DNA of 64,000 nucleotides, taken from assembly GCF_023078835.1 (NCBI RefSeq), contig NZ_CP090898.1, forward strand, positions 248,001 through 312,000, given 5' to 3'. A program made the position numbers and the translations under genes. Source of the DNA: Synechococcus sp. NB0720_010 (GTDB taxonomy: Bacteria; Cyanobacteriota; Cyanobacteriia; PCC-6307; Cyanobiaceae). Shown here piece by piece: positions 34,906-43,445 of the stretch (the first letter of the stretch is position 1; each line of letters begins with the position of its first letter). The notes under the pieces are model-generated. The model was not told the DNA's origin. It worked only from the letters and a program-made list of their open reading frames with translations, and searched no databases.

Positions 34906-36384
34906 TCAGGCTTCGATCAAGATGTTGCCCATCATGCCGAGCTCCTCGTGATCGAGGATGTGGCAGTGATACACGCTCTTGCCAGCAAAGTCGCTGAAGC
35001 GGGTGCGCACGCGCACGGTTTCGCCAGGGCGCACCAGCACCACATCCCGCCAGGCCCGGTAGGGCTCAGGCCTGCCATTGCGGCTGATCACCTGCATCGG
35101 ATTCACATGCAGATGGAAGGGGTGATCCATCACGCCTGTGTTCAGCAGCTCCCAGTCCTCTGTGTCTCCCAATTGCACGCGCGTGTCAATGCGCCCATGG
35201 TTGTAGCTCTGGCCGTTGATCAAAAAGGCCATGCCCATGCCTGGTGCCATGCCGTGATTCATCACAAATCGGCGCGTACGCAGCGGGCTGGGGAGCTCCT
35301 CCACCGCTAAGAGCTGCTGCGGCAGAGGCTGCGGCGCTACAACGCCATTGGTGCTCACCGTTGCGATGACATCAGCTTGTTCCTGGCCAGACACCGCTCT
35401 CCCCATGCCCATACCCATACCCATGCCCATACCCATGCCCATACCCATGCCGCCCATCATTGGGCGCCCCAGGCGCCTGTAGGGGAGGTTGTTCAAGCGA
35501 AACCGACCACCTTCGGGAGCCACCTGCACCAACACATCGGCACGCTCGCCGGGCACCAGCAGCAACTCCTGCAACGGCAGTGGTTGCTCCAGTGCACCAC
35601 CATCAGTGGCAATCAGATGCATGGTGTGACCCTCCAGCGCCAGTCGCCAGAAGCGGGCATTGGAGGCGTTGAGAAGGCGTAGGCGCAGCAAGCCGCCGGC
35701 TGCAACCTGCAGCTCGGGCTTCACCTGGCCGTTCACGCTCAGAATCGAGCCTTCTCGGCCAAGCATCACACCAGAACCGGAGCGCTGGTTGGCGGCTGGA
35801 AGATCCTTGAGCACAAGCACTTCTTCCTGGGCCGCCTGCACTTCAGGGATGCGATCGAGATCGCCTCTCACCAGCAGCGCACCACCCAGGCCACCAAACA
35901 CCTGGTCAGCCACCGTTCCATGGTGATGGGGGTGGTAGTAGAAGAGGCCCGCCGGGTGATTGTCCGGCAAGGAGAAGCTGCAGCTCTGTCGCTGGCCAGG
36001 AGCAACCCTCAGGAACACATTGTCGGCTGCTCCGCTGGGTGGAATGTGCAGGCCGTGGTAGTGCAGATTCGTTGGCTGAGTCAGGCGGTTGTGCAGCTGG
36101 ATCCGCACCGCATCACCAGGCTGCAGTTCAAGCTGGGGGCCAGGGAGTAAGCCGTTGTAGGTGAGTGCCCGTCCTGATGTGCCAGGGATGCTGATGGACG
36201 TTTCCTGCGCTACCAGATCCAGCTCCAGCAGGCCAGCTTGAGAGCGCACTGGCGACGTCGCCGCCGCGTTGATGCTCCTCCGTGGATCTGGGGCCCAGCC
36301 ATGGCAGCCATGGCGCAGAGCCGCGACTGAGGCTGCTGCAGTGCCACCGGCTGCCAGGGCGAGAAAGGAGCGCCGGCTGATCAC
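34906..36384 (-). CDS. Periplasmic multicopper oxidase (CueO/CopA-like)
   Basis: 492 aa. Twin-arginine signal (ISRRSFLALAAGG). All four copper-ligand segments are present: HYHGLHIPP near 107, FYYHPHHHGT near 148, DHPFHLHVNP at 420, and YHCHILDHEELGMMG at 472. It probably oxidises Cu(I) to Cu(II). A Met-Gly repeat of about ten units (residues 308-330) is an extra copper-binding loop like the Met-rich region of CueO. Overlaps the glutaredoxin-MauE gene by four bases. Confidence 0.93.
   Translation of the reverse strand: MISRRSFLALAAGGTAAASVAALRHGCHGWAPDPRRSINAAATSPVRSQAGLLELDLVAQETSISIPGTSGRALTYNGLLPGPQLELQPGDAVRIQLHNRLTQPTNLHYHGLHIPPSGAADNVFLRVAPGQRQSCSFSLPDNHPAGLFYYHPHHHGTVADQVFGGLGGALLVRGDLDRIPEVQAAQEEVLVLKDLPAANQRSGSGVMLGREGSILSVNGQVKPELQVAAGGLLRLRLLNASNARFWRLALEGHTMHLIATDGGALEQPLPLQELLLVPGERADVLVQVAPEGGRFRLNNLPYRRLGRPMMGGMGMGMGMGMGMGMGMGRAVSGQEQADVIATVSTNGVVAPQPLPQQLLAVEELPSPLRTRRFVMNHGMAPGMGMAFLINGQSYNHGRIDTRVQLGDTEDWELLNTGVMDHPFHLHVNPMQVISRNGRPEPYRAWRDVVLVRPGETVRVRTRFSDFAGKSVYHCHILDHEELGMMGNILIEA
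35398..35460 (-). repeat. Met-Gly coding tandem repeat in the multicopper oxidase
   Basis: Six-base units (CCCATG/CCCATA on the plus strand) in tandem, encoding alternating Met-Gly; prone to in-frame length change. Confidence 0.88.
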
Positions 36385-37136
36385 AACGCACCCCCAGAAG
36401 CAAGAGCCATCACTGGCTGAATCAACATCGCCAAACCCATCAGCCCCATGATCAGATTCTCAGCGAAGCTCACCACCCCCAGCGGTGTGCGGGAGTTGCC
36501 GCCCACGCAGGCACAGTTCAGTGCCAGGTGATCGACGAACACGGCTTTGCCGACGGAGACCATGCCCATCACACCGAGAAGCACTGCTGTCACGCCAATC
36601 ACAGCTTCAAGGCCCATACTCTCGGCCGATTGCAGCATCCCAAGTCCCACCAATAGCTCAACAGCGGGATACAGTTTTCCCCAGGCCTGCCAACGCTGCG
36701 TGAGCAGGTCATATTTGCGGAAGCTTGCAGCGAATGCCGCAATATCCATCAGCTTGAGCATCGCCAACAGGCAGATCGCCAGGCCCATGTAGCCCCGGAT
36801 TTCGCCCCCTAATGCCAGGTTGATCAACAGAGCGCTCAGGAACACAGCGATCACTGGTGCGTAGGACACCTCTGCTGTTTCCGCGGTGACACCAAGCCGT
36901 TTCGCCAGCTCGGTGTAGCCCCCAATGCGCTCCGCGCCGGCAAACACCTGCGGCGTGGTGGTCACACCGTGGGCATGCTTGAAGGCTTCCACCTCCGCCT
37001 GGCTGCGCAGAGGATGATCCTCAAACGGAATCCCCTGGGCGCGCAGGAGCTGAAGCGCGCGCTGCCCCCACGGACAGGCATGCTCGGGCGTCTCCATCCT
37101 GTAGAGACGCACAGCGCTGAGTTCCGGCTTAGCCAT
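36381..37136 (-). CDS. Glutaredoxin-MauE/DoxX-like fusion membrane protein
   Basis: 251 aa from ATG 37136. Residues 1-80 are a glutaredoxin-like domain (HACPWGQRALQLLRAQGIPF, TTPQVFAGAERIGGYTEL) in which the second active-site Cys is Gly, so it would act by a monothiol route. The rest has about four membrane helices of the MauE/DoxX-like redox family, with NCACVGG near residue 215. It lies between DUF411 and the multicopper oxidase genes with short overlaps. A role in thiol control of periplasmic copper proteins is an inference. Confidence 0.8.
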   Translation of the reverse strand: MAKPELSAVRLYRMETPEHACPWGQRALQLLRAQGIPFEDHPLRSQAEVEAFKHAHGVTTTPQVFAGAERIGGYTELAKRLGVTAETAEVSYAPVIAVFLSALLINLALGGEIRGYMGLAICLLAMLKLMDIAAFAASFRKYDLLTQRWQAWGKLYPAVELLVGLGMLQSAESMGLEAVIGVTAVLLGVMGMVSVGKAVFVDHLALNCACVGGNSRTPLGVVSFAENLIMGLMGLAMLIQPVMALASGGAL

Positions 37137-37551
37137 CACCCTCCACCGTCTGGAAGGCTTGGGTCCGGCCGGATTCGGTGAAGGTGAACACCGTGTAGCT
37201 CTCTGTCTTGAACGGTGATTCCATGCCGGGCGAACCGAGCGGCATACCGGGTACGGCAATTCCGGCCACCTGTGGGCGTTCCTTCAGCAGCCGCTGAATC
37301 GCCGACACTGGAATATGACCCTCAACCGTGTAACCCCCAATCCGGGCGGTGTGACAGGACTGCAGCTGAGGTGGAACGCCGTAGCGCTGCTTGATGCTCG
37401 CAAGGTTGCTCGTCACGTAGTCCTTCACTGTGAAGCCGGCTTGCCTGAGGTGGTCCAGCCAGCCTTTGCAGCAGCCACAGCTTGGGGAGCGATAGGCGGA
37501 AACCACCGCAGGCACAGGTATGGCGGCGACTGGAGGCATCAACAGAGGCAC
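37129..37551 (-). CDS. DUF411 metal-binding protein
   Basis: 140 aa from GTG 37551. The DUF411 core is complete: YRSPSCGCCKGWLDHLRQAG near residue 20, SCHTARIGGYTVEGHIPVS near 65, and AGIAVPGMPLGSPGME near 95. Family members bind copper through the CxCC and Met residues and are common in copper-resistance loci. An ATG at 37539 is an alternative start. First gene of a three-gene operon downstream of a MerR-type promoter. Confidence 0.88.
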   Translation of the reverse strand: MPLLMPPVAAIPVPAVVSAYRSPSCGCCKGWLDHLRQAGFTVKDYVTSNLASIKQRYGVPPQLQSCHTARIGGYTVEGHIPVSAIQRLLKERPQVAGIAVPGMPLGSPGMESPFKTESYTVFTFTESGRTQAFQTVEGDG

Positions 37552-37572
37552 AGGAGGACGGCGACTGCTTCC

Positions 37573-37603
37573 ACCGTAAACACTCCAGTCGGTGGAGAGT
37601 CAA
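37573..37603 (-). promoter_or_regulatory. MerR-type promoter/operator for the DUF411 operon
   Basis: Minus strand: -35 TTGACT (37603-37598), dyad CTCCA-CCGAC-TGGAG inside a 19-bp spacer, -10 TACGGT (37578-37573). It shares TTGACTCTCC-N7-GGAG with the operator beside merR. It overlaps the last codons of the upstream histidine kinase gene. Confidence 0.78.
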
Positions 37604-38931
37604 TGGGGTGGCTCAGCCGCCGGAATCTCCAGGGAGAAGCAGCTGCCGCATCCAGTCCTGGAGTGCACCTGGATTGCTGCGCGATGGCGGACGGCGATGG
37701 CTTGCGCGATGGCCAGCCCCAGCCCACTGCCACCCTGGAGGCGTGAGCGAGACGGATCCAGTCGCGTGAAGCGATCAAAGATTCGGCCCTGCATCTCCTC
37801 AGCGATGCCAGGTCCGTTGTCGGTGATTGAAAGCTGGAAATGGCGACCCTGGTGCTTCAGGGAGACGTCGATCGCGCCACCTGCTGGGCTGTGCTGCATC
37901 GCGTTGCTCAGCAGATTGATCACAAGCCGGCTGAGTTCTGTCTCCGCCCCAAGCACCTTGGCACTGGACATCCATGACGTGTGAATCAGGCTCACCTGAG
38001 CAGCCGCAGCTGTCTCTGAAAAATCCTCCATCACATCGGCCGTGATCTCGGCGAGATCACACACCGTTGCCGGCTCCCGCTCGCAGGGTCGTTCAAGGCT
38101 GGCGAGCAACAACAGGTCGCCGATCAGGTTCTGCAGGCGCCGGCCCTGGGCCAGCACCCGATCCCAGCGTCCTGTCTCCACCACTGCCATCAAGTTGGCC
38201 AGCGGGGTGCGTAATTCGTGGGCCACATCGGCGCTGAACTGCTCCTGTCGCTGATAGGCCTCCAGTAATGGTGCCATCGCCAATCCAGCCAGCCACCAGC
38301 TGGCAGCGCCCATGGCCAGCAGCGCAACGAGGAAGACAGCATGTCCCAACCACACCAGCTGTTGTGCTTCCCGGTCCAGATCGTTCAGGCTGTGTGAAAT
38401 CTGAAGGAATCCCCAGACGGGTTCTCTGTTGCTGTTGGAGTGATGCAGATGAATGGAGTAGGTGAGCCAGCGCCGGCCAGCGGGTTCTTGCGTGAGCTGC
38501 CAACCTTGATCAGCCGCTGGCGGGAGCAGGATCGGAGCCCCGGGGGAGCTGGCCAGCAGAGCACCGTTGGGATCGAGAACACGCAGCTTGTAGCGGTCGG
38601 AATCGGTGGCACTGATGGCATGGCGTTCAACCAATGAATCCGGTGCCTTGCAAGGCTCTCCTGCAATACAGAGGCCCGGTAGAACCGAAACAAGTGCGGG
38701 CGTGGGCCGGGCCGCCTGCGGCAGCAGGACAGGCTTGAGACTGTCGTGCAGGGTGCCGGCAAGAGCTTGCAGTTCACGCCGGATGGCGCTGTCCTGGCTC
38801 TGCAGCAACAGCCGTCCCATCGCGAACCCCGCGCCGTAAAGGAGTGCACCCATCACCAGCAAGGAGAGTCCCGCCAGTCTCAATCGAGCTTGAAATAACA
38901 GGCGATGCGCTGGCGTTTGGATGGTCATCAC
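37600..38931 (-). CDS. CopS-like sensor histidine kinase
   Basis: 443 aa. Two membrane helices (near 18-42 and 195-217) flank a periplasmic sensor domain containing CIAGEPC, a possible metal or disulfide site. HisKA has FSADVAHELRTPLANL; the ATPase domain has NLLSNAMQH, DNGPGIA and GGSGLGLAIA. It groups with the CopS/NrsS/RppB metal-sensing kinases of cyanobacteria. ATG 38931 overlaps the response regulator stop. Copper sensing is inferred from the neighbours and from the CopR-type box at 39685. Confidence 0.88.
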   Translation of the reverse strand: MMTIQTPAHRLLFQARLRLAGLSLLVMGALLYGAGFAMGRLLLQSQDSAIRRELQALAGTLHDSLKPVLLPQAARPTPALVSVLPGLCIAGEPCKAPDSLVERHAISATDSDRYKLRVLDPNGALLASSPGAPILLPPAADQGWQLTQEPAGRRWLTYSIHLHHSNSNREPVWGFLQISHSLNDLDREAQQLVWLGHAVFLVALLAMGAASWWLAGLAMAPLLEAYQRQEQFSADVAHELRTPLANLMAVVETGRWDRVLAQGRRLQNLIGDLLLLASLERPCEREPATVCDLAEITADVMEDFSETAAAAQVSLIHTSWMSSAKVLGAETELSRLVINLLSNAMQHSPAGGAIDVSLKHQGRHFQLSITDNGPGIAEEMQGRIFDRFTRLDPSRSRLQGGSGLGLAIAQAIAVRHRAAIQVHSRTGCGSCFSLEIPAAEPPH

Positions 38932-39638
38932 AGCAACACCGCAGCATGCGGGTTCAGCCGATACCCCTTACTCGGTATGGTTTCAATCGGAGAAGCAAGC
39001 CCATGAGAAGCAAGCTTGCGCCGCAGCAATCGCACCTGGGCGGCAACAACATTGCTGATGGGATCCTGCTGCAGATTCCACAGTTGGTTGCGCAAGCGTG
39101 AGCCGGAAATCACCTCACCGGGGTGTTCCAGGAAATAGCTCATCAGTTGCTGCTCTTTCGTGGAGAGCTCAATGCAAACCTCAGCTGCGGCTGTTGCCAC
39201 GAGCAACTGCCCCGCGGCGAGATCCAGCCGGAAGCAACCGGCTTCCAGGAGCGGCGCCCGATAGCTGGGCTGTCGCCGCTGCAACGCCCGTACCCGTGCG
39301 AGCAGCTCCTCCATCGCGAAGGGCTTGCTCAGATAGTCGTCCGCGCCGACATCCAGGCCCTCAACCCGGTCGGCTGTTTCGTTACGGGCCGTGAGCAGCA
39401 AGAGCGGTAGCGCCAGGCCCCGCGATCGCGTTCGCCTGCACAGATCGAGGCCGCTGAGCTCCGGGAGCATCCAATCAAGAATTCCCAGGTCGTAGTGGGC
39501 CTGATCACTCCCCAGAAGCACCCAGCCGTCCTGACCGCTGACGCAGTGATCCACCACATGGCCCTGGCCCTCCAGGACTGCCTGGATGGATCGCGCTAGA
39601 TCCATCTCGTCCTCCACCAACAGGATCCGCATGGGCAT
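38928..39638 (-). CDS. CopR-like OmpR-family response regulator
   Basis: 236 aa. Receiver domain with LLVEDEMDLARS, phosphoacceptor Asp in LGILDWMLPELSG near 55 and Lys in LSKPFAMEEL; winged helix ending in NVVAAQVRLLRRKLASHG and IETIPSKGYRLN. The closest known types are CopR, NrsR and RppA. It is divergent from the RND efflux genes, and the CopR-type direct repeat lies in the shared region, so it probably controls both directions. Confidence 0.9.
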   Translation of the reverse strand: MPMRILLVEDEMDLARSIQAVLEGQGHVVDHCVSGQDGWVLLGSDQAHYDLGILDWMLPELSGLDLCRRTRSRGLALPLLLLTARNETADRVEGLDVGADDYLSKPFAMEELLARVRALQRRQPSYRAPLLEAGCFRLDLAAGQLLVATAAAEVCIELSTKEQQLMSYFLEHPGEVISGSRLRNQLWNLQQDPISNVVAAQVRLLRRKLASHGLASPIETIPSKGYRLNPHAAVLL

Positions 39639-39684
39639 CGGCGTGGCGGATCAACAGGGCACAGATCTTAGTGAGGGCAGTGGA

Positions 39685-39701
39685 TTTCATCTGTTTTTCA
39701 T
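39685..39701. promoter_or_regulatory. CopR-type direct repeat TTTCAT-N5-TTTCAT
   Basis: Two perfect TTTCAT half-sites 11 bp apart in the copR-efflux intergenic region. The same spacing and half-site are known for Synechocystis CopR. A -10-like TATCCA lies 22 bp downstream (39724). Confidence 0.75.
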
Positions 39702-39745
39702 CCCGGTTGTGCCAACTTCCGCCTATCCAGTGCTTCCCCAGGCCT

Positions 39746-40321
39746 TTGCTTCCCCGAATCCTGCAGCTGGCGGCCAGCGCCAGCCTTGCTGCCACAGCCT
39801 TACTCGCAGCGCCCATCGCCACGCCCCTGGCCCTGGCGCATGTGGGCCATGGCGATGAATTTCAACAGCAGGGCGAGGCGCGGCAGGTGCGCCGCAACGC
39901 CGACACCGATGCCTTGCTGGGGGTGGCCACGGCGACGCCGGAAGACGGGCCGGATGGGCTGTCGGTTCCCTCCACCGCCCTGGTCGACGCCAACGGCAAG
40001 CCACTGCTGTTCGTGCAGACCCAGACCACCTACGACCCCGTGCTCGTGGTGACGGGGGGCAGGCAGGGCGACCGGGTTGTGATCAGCGAGGGCCTTGATC
40101 CCACCGACGAGGTCGTGATCTCCGGCGCCCTCTCGCTCTACGCGGAATCGAAAAAGACACAACAGGCTGAGCCGGCAGCAGACAACAAACCCGCTCCGCA
40201 ACAGGAGCGCACAATGGCGAGCGAGTCCGCTCTGCCCGTCCCGGCCCTAGCAGCTGGCGCTGCTGTGGTGCTCGCCTCTGGTGCCATCTGGCTGACCCGC
40301 CGCAGGAAGACGGATGCTTGA
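39746..40321 (+). CDS. Stand-alone efflux-adaptor C-terminal-domain protein
   Basis: 191 aa if started at TTG 39746, which gives a proper signal peptide (LPRILQLAASASLAATALLA, then PLALAHVGHGDE). The frame is open to GTG 39671, but that start precedes the CopR box. The middle (VPSTALVDANGKPLLFVQT, GGRQGDRVVISEGLDPTDEV and VISGALSLYAES) matches only the C-terminal domain of CzcB/CusB adaptors. A membrane helix (LAAGAAVVLASGAIWLT) ends it. Lipoyl and hairpin domains are absent. Overlaps the RND gene by eight bases. A helper subunit of the pump is likely; the Synechocystis CopC position is comparable. Confidence 0.72.
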   Translation: MLPRILQLAASASLAATALLAAPIATPLALAHVGHGDEFQQQGEARQVRRNADTDALLGVATATPEDGPDGLSVPSTALVDANGKPLLFVQTQTTYDPVLVVTGGRQGDRVVISEGLDPTDEVVISGALSLYAESKKTQQAEPAADNKPAPQQERTMASESALPVPALAAGAAVVLASGAIWLTRRRKTDA

Positions 40322-43300
40322 GCGGTTGCTCAACACAACGCTGCGGTTTTCGATCGCTCGCCGCTGGCTGATCGTTGCCGCAGCCATCGCCATCAGCCTC
40401 TGGGGCCTGCTGGCGGTGAGCCAGATGCCCCTGGATGTGTTTCCCCCCTTCGCGCCGCCGCAGGTGGATGTGCAAACCAGCGCCGCTGGGCTCTCACCAG
40501 AGGAAGTGGAAACCCGCATCACGCTGCCGATCGAATCGGCAGTGAATGGCATTGCCGGGGTGGAGACCGTGCGCTCCTCCTCCAAGCCGGGTTTGTCGAT
40601 GGTGCAGGTGGTGTTCAACCAGAACGCCGACATCTACCGCGCCCGCCAATCCGTGGCGGAGCGGCTGCAACAGGTGAGCGCCCAGCTGCCCGCCAACGCC
40701 GACGCTCCCGAGGTCTCCCCACTGGTCTCGCCACTGGGCACGATCCTGCAGGTTGCCTTCACGGTGACCGGCGATGGCGCCACATCGCTCATGGATCTGC
40801 AGCAGCTGATCCTGCGCTCTTACCGCCAGTCAATCCTGGCGGTGCCCGGCGTCGCCCAGGTCACGATCTACGGCGGCGATGAGCAGCAGTTTCAGGTGCT
40901 GCTTGATCCCCAGGAGCTGCAGGCTCAGGCTGTCTCGCTCCAGGCGGTGATGGAGGGTGTTGGCTCGGCGATGGCTACCAGCCCTGGGGGCTTCCTGATC
41001 GGGGGTGGCCAGGAGCGGTTGATTCGCCCCCTGGCTCAGGTTACGCAGGTGAGTGATCTCGCCGATGCGGCGGTGCAGAGCGAGCAGGGACGCCCGGTAC
41101 TGCTCTCCACCTTGGGCCAGGTGAAGCGCGGTGTGGCGCTCAAACGCGGTGATGCCAGTTTCAACGGAAATCCCGCCGTTGTGCTGATGGTGATCAAGCA
41201 GCCCGATGTGGATACACCCACCGTGACTCGGGCGGTGGAGCAGCGGCTGACTGAGTTGAACCGCACGCTGCCTAACGATGTACAGGTCCAGACCACATTT
41301 CGTCAGAGCAATTTCATCGATAGTGCCATCCGCAATGTGAGCGAGTCGCTGCTCCAGGGGGTGGTGATCGTTTCGGTGGTGATCGTGCTGTTTCTCATGA
41401 ACTGGCGCGCCGCCGTGATCAGCCTCAGCGCCATTCCGCTGTCACTGCTGATTGGCCTGATGTTGATGAAGAGCCTGGGCCTGGGCATCAACACCATGAC
41501 CCTGGGTGGGCTGGTGGTGGCGATCGGTTCGGTGGTCGACGACTCGATCGTCGACATGGAGAACTGCTATCGGGGGCTGCGCCGCAACCGGGCCAGCGAC
41601 ACGCCCAAATCGCCCCTGCAGGTGGTGTTCGACACCTCGGTAGAGGTGCGCCAGCCCGTGCTGTTCTCCACCGTGATCATCGTGGTGGTGTTTGCGCCGA
41701 TCTTTTCGCTCACCGGCGTGGAAGGGCGCATCTTTGCGCCGATGGGCCTGGCTTATCTTCTCTCCATCGCGGCCTCAACATTGGTGGCGGTGACCCTGTC
41801 ACCCGCGTTGTGCGCGATCCTGCTTGCGCCTGCGGAGCTGCCAGAGGAGAACACCTGGCTGGCTAACCAGGCCGAGCGGCTCTACCGCCCGATCCTGGAT
41901 CTAGTCCTGCGCTCACCCCAGCGGGTGCTGGCGATCGCACTGGCCCTGATCGTGGCAACCACCCTGATCTTGCCGGCCTTGGGGCGGGTCTTTCTTCCGG
42001 AATTCCGCGAAAAGTCATTGGTGAATTCGATGGTGTTGTATCCAGGTGTGTCGTTGGAGATGACCAACCGAGCGGGGCTTGCACTGACCCGTTCCCTGCA
42101 AGACAACCCTTTGTTTGAGTGGGTGCAGGTGCGCACGGGCCGCGCTCCCGGTGATGCCGATGGGGCCGGCGTGAACCTGGCTCATGTGGATGTGGAACTG
42201 AGCGATCAAGCCATGGCCAATCGGCCCGCTGCCATCGCCGAGCTGCGGCAGGCGTTTCAGAAGCTGCCCGGTGTGGCGCCCAACATCGGCGGCTTCATCT
42301 CGCATCGCATGGATGAGGTGCTCTCGGGGGTGCGCAGTGCCATTGCAATCAAGATCTACGGCACCGATTTAGGCGAACTGCGCCGCATCGGTGAGGCGGT
42401 GGAGAAGGCCATCAAACCCATTGATGGAGTGGTGGATCTGCAGTTGGAACCGCAGCTGCCGATTCCCCAGGTGCAGATCCACTACGACCGCCCGCTCGCG
42501 GCGGCGCTCGGGCTCACGGTGGAGGAGCTGTCGCAAGCAGTGGAGATCGCGCTCAACGGCAAGGTGGTGGGCCACGTGGTGGAAGGGGGTGTGCGCAGCG
42601 ATGTGCTCGTGCAGCTTCAGGAGAATGCTCGCCAGAACCTGGAGGCCATCCGCTCGTTGCCGGTGGCCTTCAGCAATGGCATGACCGTTCCTCTCGGCAG
42701 TGTTGCCTGGGTTGAGGAAGGTCTGGGGGCCAACATCGTCAACCGAGAAGATGTTTCCCGCTTGATTGTGGTCTCGGCCAATGTCAACGGTCGGCCCCTT
42801 GGCAGTGTGGTGAAAGATATTCAGCGCACCATCACCCGGGATGTGCGTTTACCTCAGGGCTACACCATTCGCTATGGCGGTCAATTTGAATCAGAAGAGC
42901 GGGCAACCGCGTCTCTGGTCTTCTACAGCGCTGTTGCCGCAGTGGTGATCGGTGTGCTGATGGTGATTTCGGTGAAATCAGTGCCCGCCACAGTGGCGAT
43001 CATGCTCAACCTGCCCCTGGCCCTGATCGGAGGTGTGGTGGCGGTGTTGCTCACGGGAGGAGTGCTATCGATCGCCTCGTTGATCGGCTTCATCACGCTG
43101 TTTGGCATCGCCGTGCGCAATGGGTTGTTGCTGGTGGACAACTACAACCGCCGCCACGGCGCAGGGCAACCCCTGGGCGAGGTGATCCGTGAGGGAAGCC
43201 TGGAGCGCCTCAACGCCATCCTGATGACAGCCCTCTCCTCGGCACTCGGAGCCTTGCCTCTTGCACTCGCTTTCGGGGCCGGGAATGAAATCCTGCAACC

Positions 43301-43445
43301 GTTGGCTGTGGTGGTGCTCGGTGGATTGATCACCTCCACGGCCCTGACCCTGCTGGTGCTCCCGGCGCTCTATGCACGCTTTGGCCATTGGCTGCTGCCC
43401 GCCCGCGACGGTTCGGCGTCGTCTCTTGCCTCTCTCCCGTCATGA
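40314..43445 (+). CDS. Heavy-metal RND efflux pump (CusA/CzcA family)
   Basis: 1043-aa inner-membrane proton antiporter exporting metal cations from the periplasm or cytoplasm. Twelve-helix RND plan: N-terminal helix, MPLDVFPPFAPPQVDVQT, porter domains and a repeat half. The TM4 proton relay region VAIGSVVDDSIVDMENCYRG near residue 403 is the heavy-metal-efflux type. The loci around it suggest copper or silver. It shares eight bases with the gene before and four with the adaptor gene after. No outer-membrane TolC partner is encoded here. Confidence 0.93.
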   Translation: MLERLLNTTLRFSIARRWLIVAAAIAISLWGLLAVSQMPLDVFPPFAPPQVDVQTSAAGLSPEEVETRITLPIESAVNGIAGVETVRSSSKPGLSMVQVVFNQNADIYRARQSVAERLQQVSAQLPANADAPEVSPLVSPLGTILQVAFTVTGDGATSLMDLQQLILRSYRQSILAVPGVAQVTIYGGDEQQFQVLLDPQELQAQAVSLQAVMEGVGSAMATSPGGFLIGGGQERLIRPLAQVTQVSDLADAAVQSEQGRPVLLSTLGQVKRGVALKRGDASFNGNPAVVLMVIKQPDVDTPTVTRAVEQRLTELNRTLPNDVQVQTTFRQSNFIDSAIRNVSESLLQGVVIVSVVIVLFLMNWRAAVISLSAIPLSLLIGLMLMKSLGLGINTMTLGGLVVAIGSVVDDSIVDMENCYRGLRRNRASDTPKSPLQVVFDTSVEVRQPVLFSTVIIVVVFAPIFSLTGVEGRIFAPMGLAYLLSIAASTLVAVTLSPALCAILLAPAELPEENTWLANQAERLYRPILDLVLRSPQRVLAIALALIVATTLILPALGRVFLPEFREKSLVNSMVLYPGVSLEMTNRAGLALTRSLQDNPLFEWVQVRTGRAPGDADGAGVNLAHVDVELSDQAMANRPAAIAELRQAFQKLPGVAPNIGGFISHRMDEVLSGVRSAIAIKIYGTDLGELRRIGEAVEKAIKPIDGVVDLQLEPQLPIPQVQIHYDRPLAAALGLTVEELSQAVEIALNGKVVGHVVEGGVRSDVLVQLQENARQNLEAIRSLPVAFSNGMTVPLGSVAWVEEGLGANIVNREDVSRLIVVSANVNGRPLGSVVKDIQRTITRDVRLPQGYTIRYGGQFESEERATASLVFYSAVAAVVIGVLMVISVKSVPATVAIMLNLPLALIGGVVAVLLTGGVLSIASLIGFITLFGIAVRNGLLLVDNYNRRHGAGQPLGEVIREGSLERLNAILMTALSSALGALPLALAFGAGNEILQPLAVVVLGGLITSTALTLLVLPALYARFGHWLLPARDGSASSLASLPS

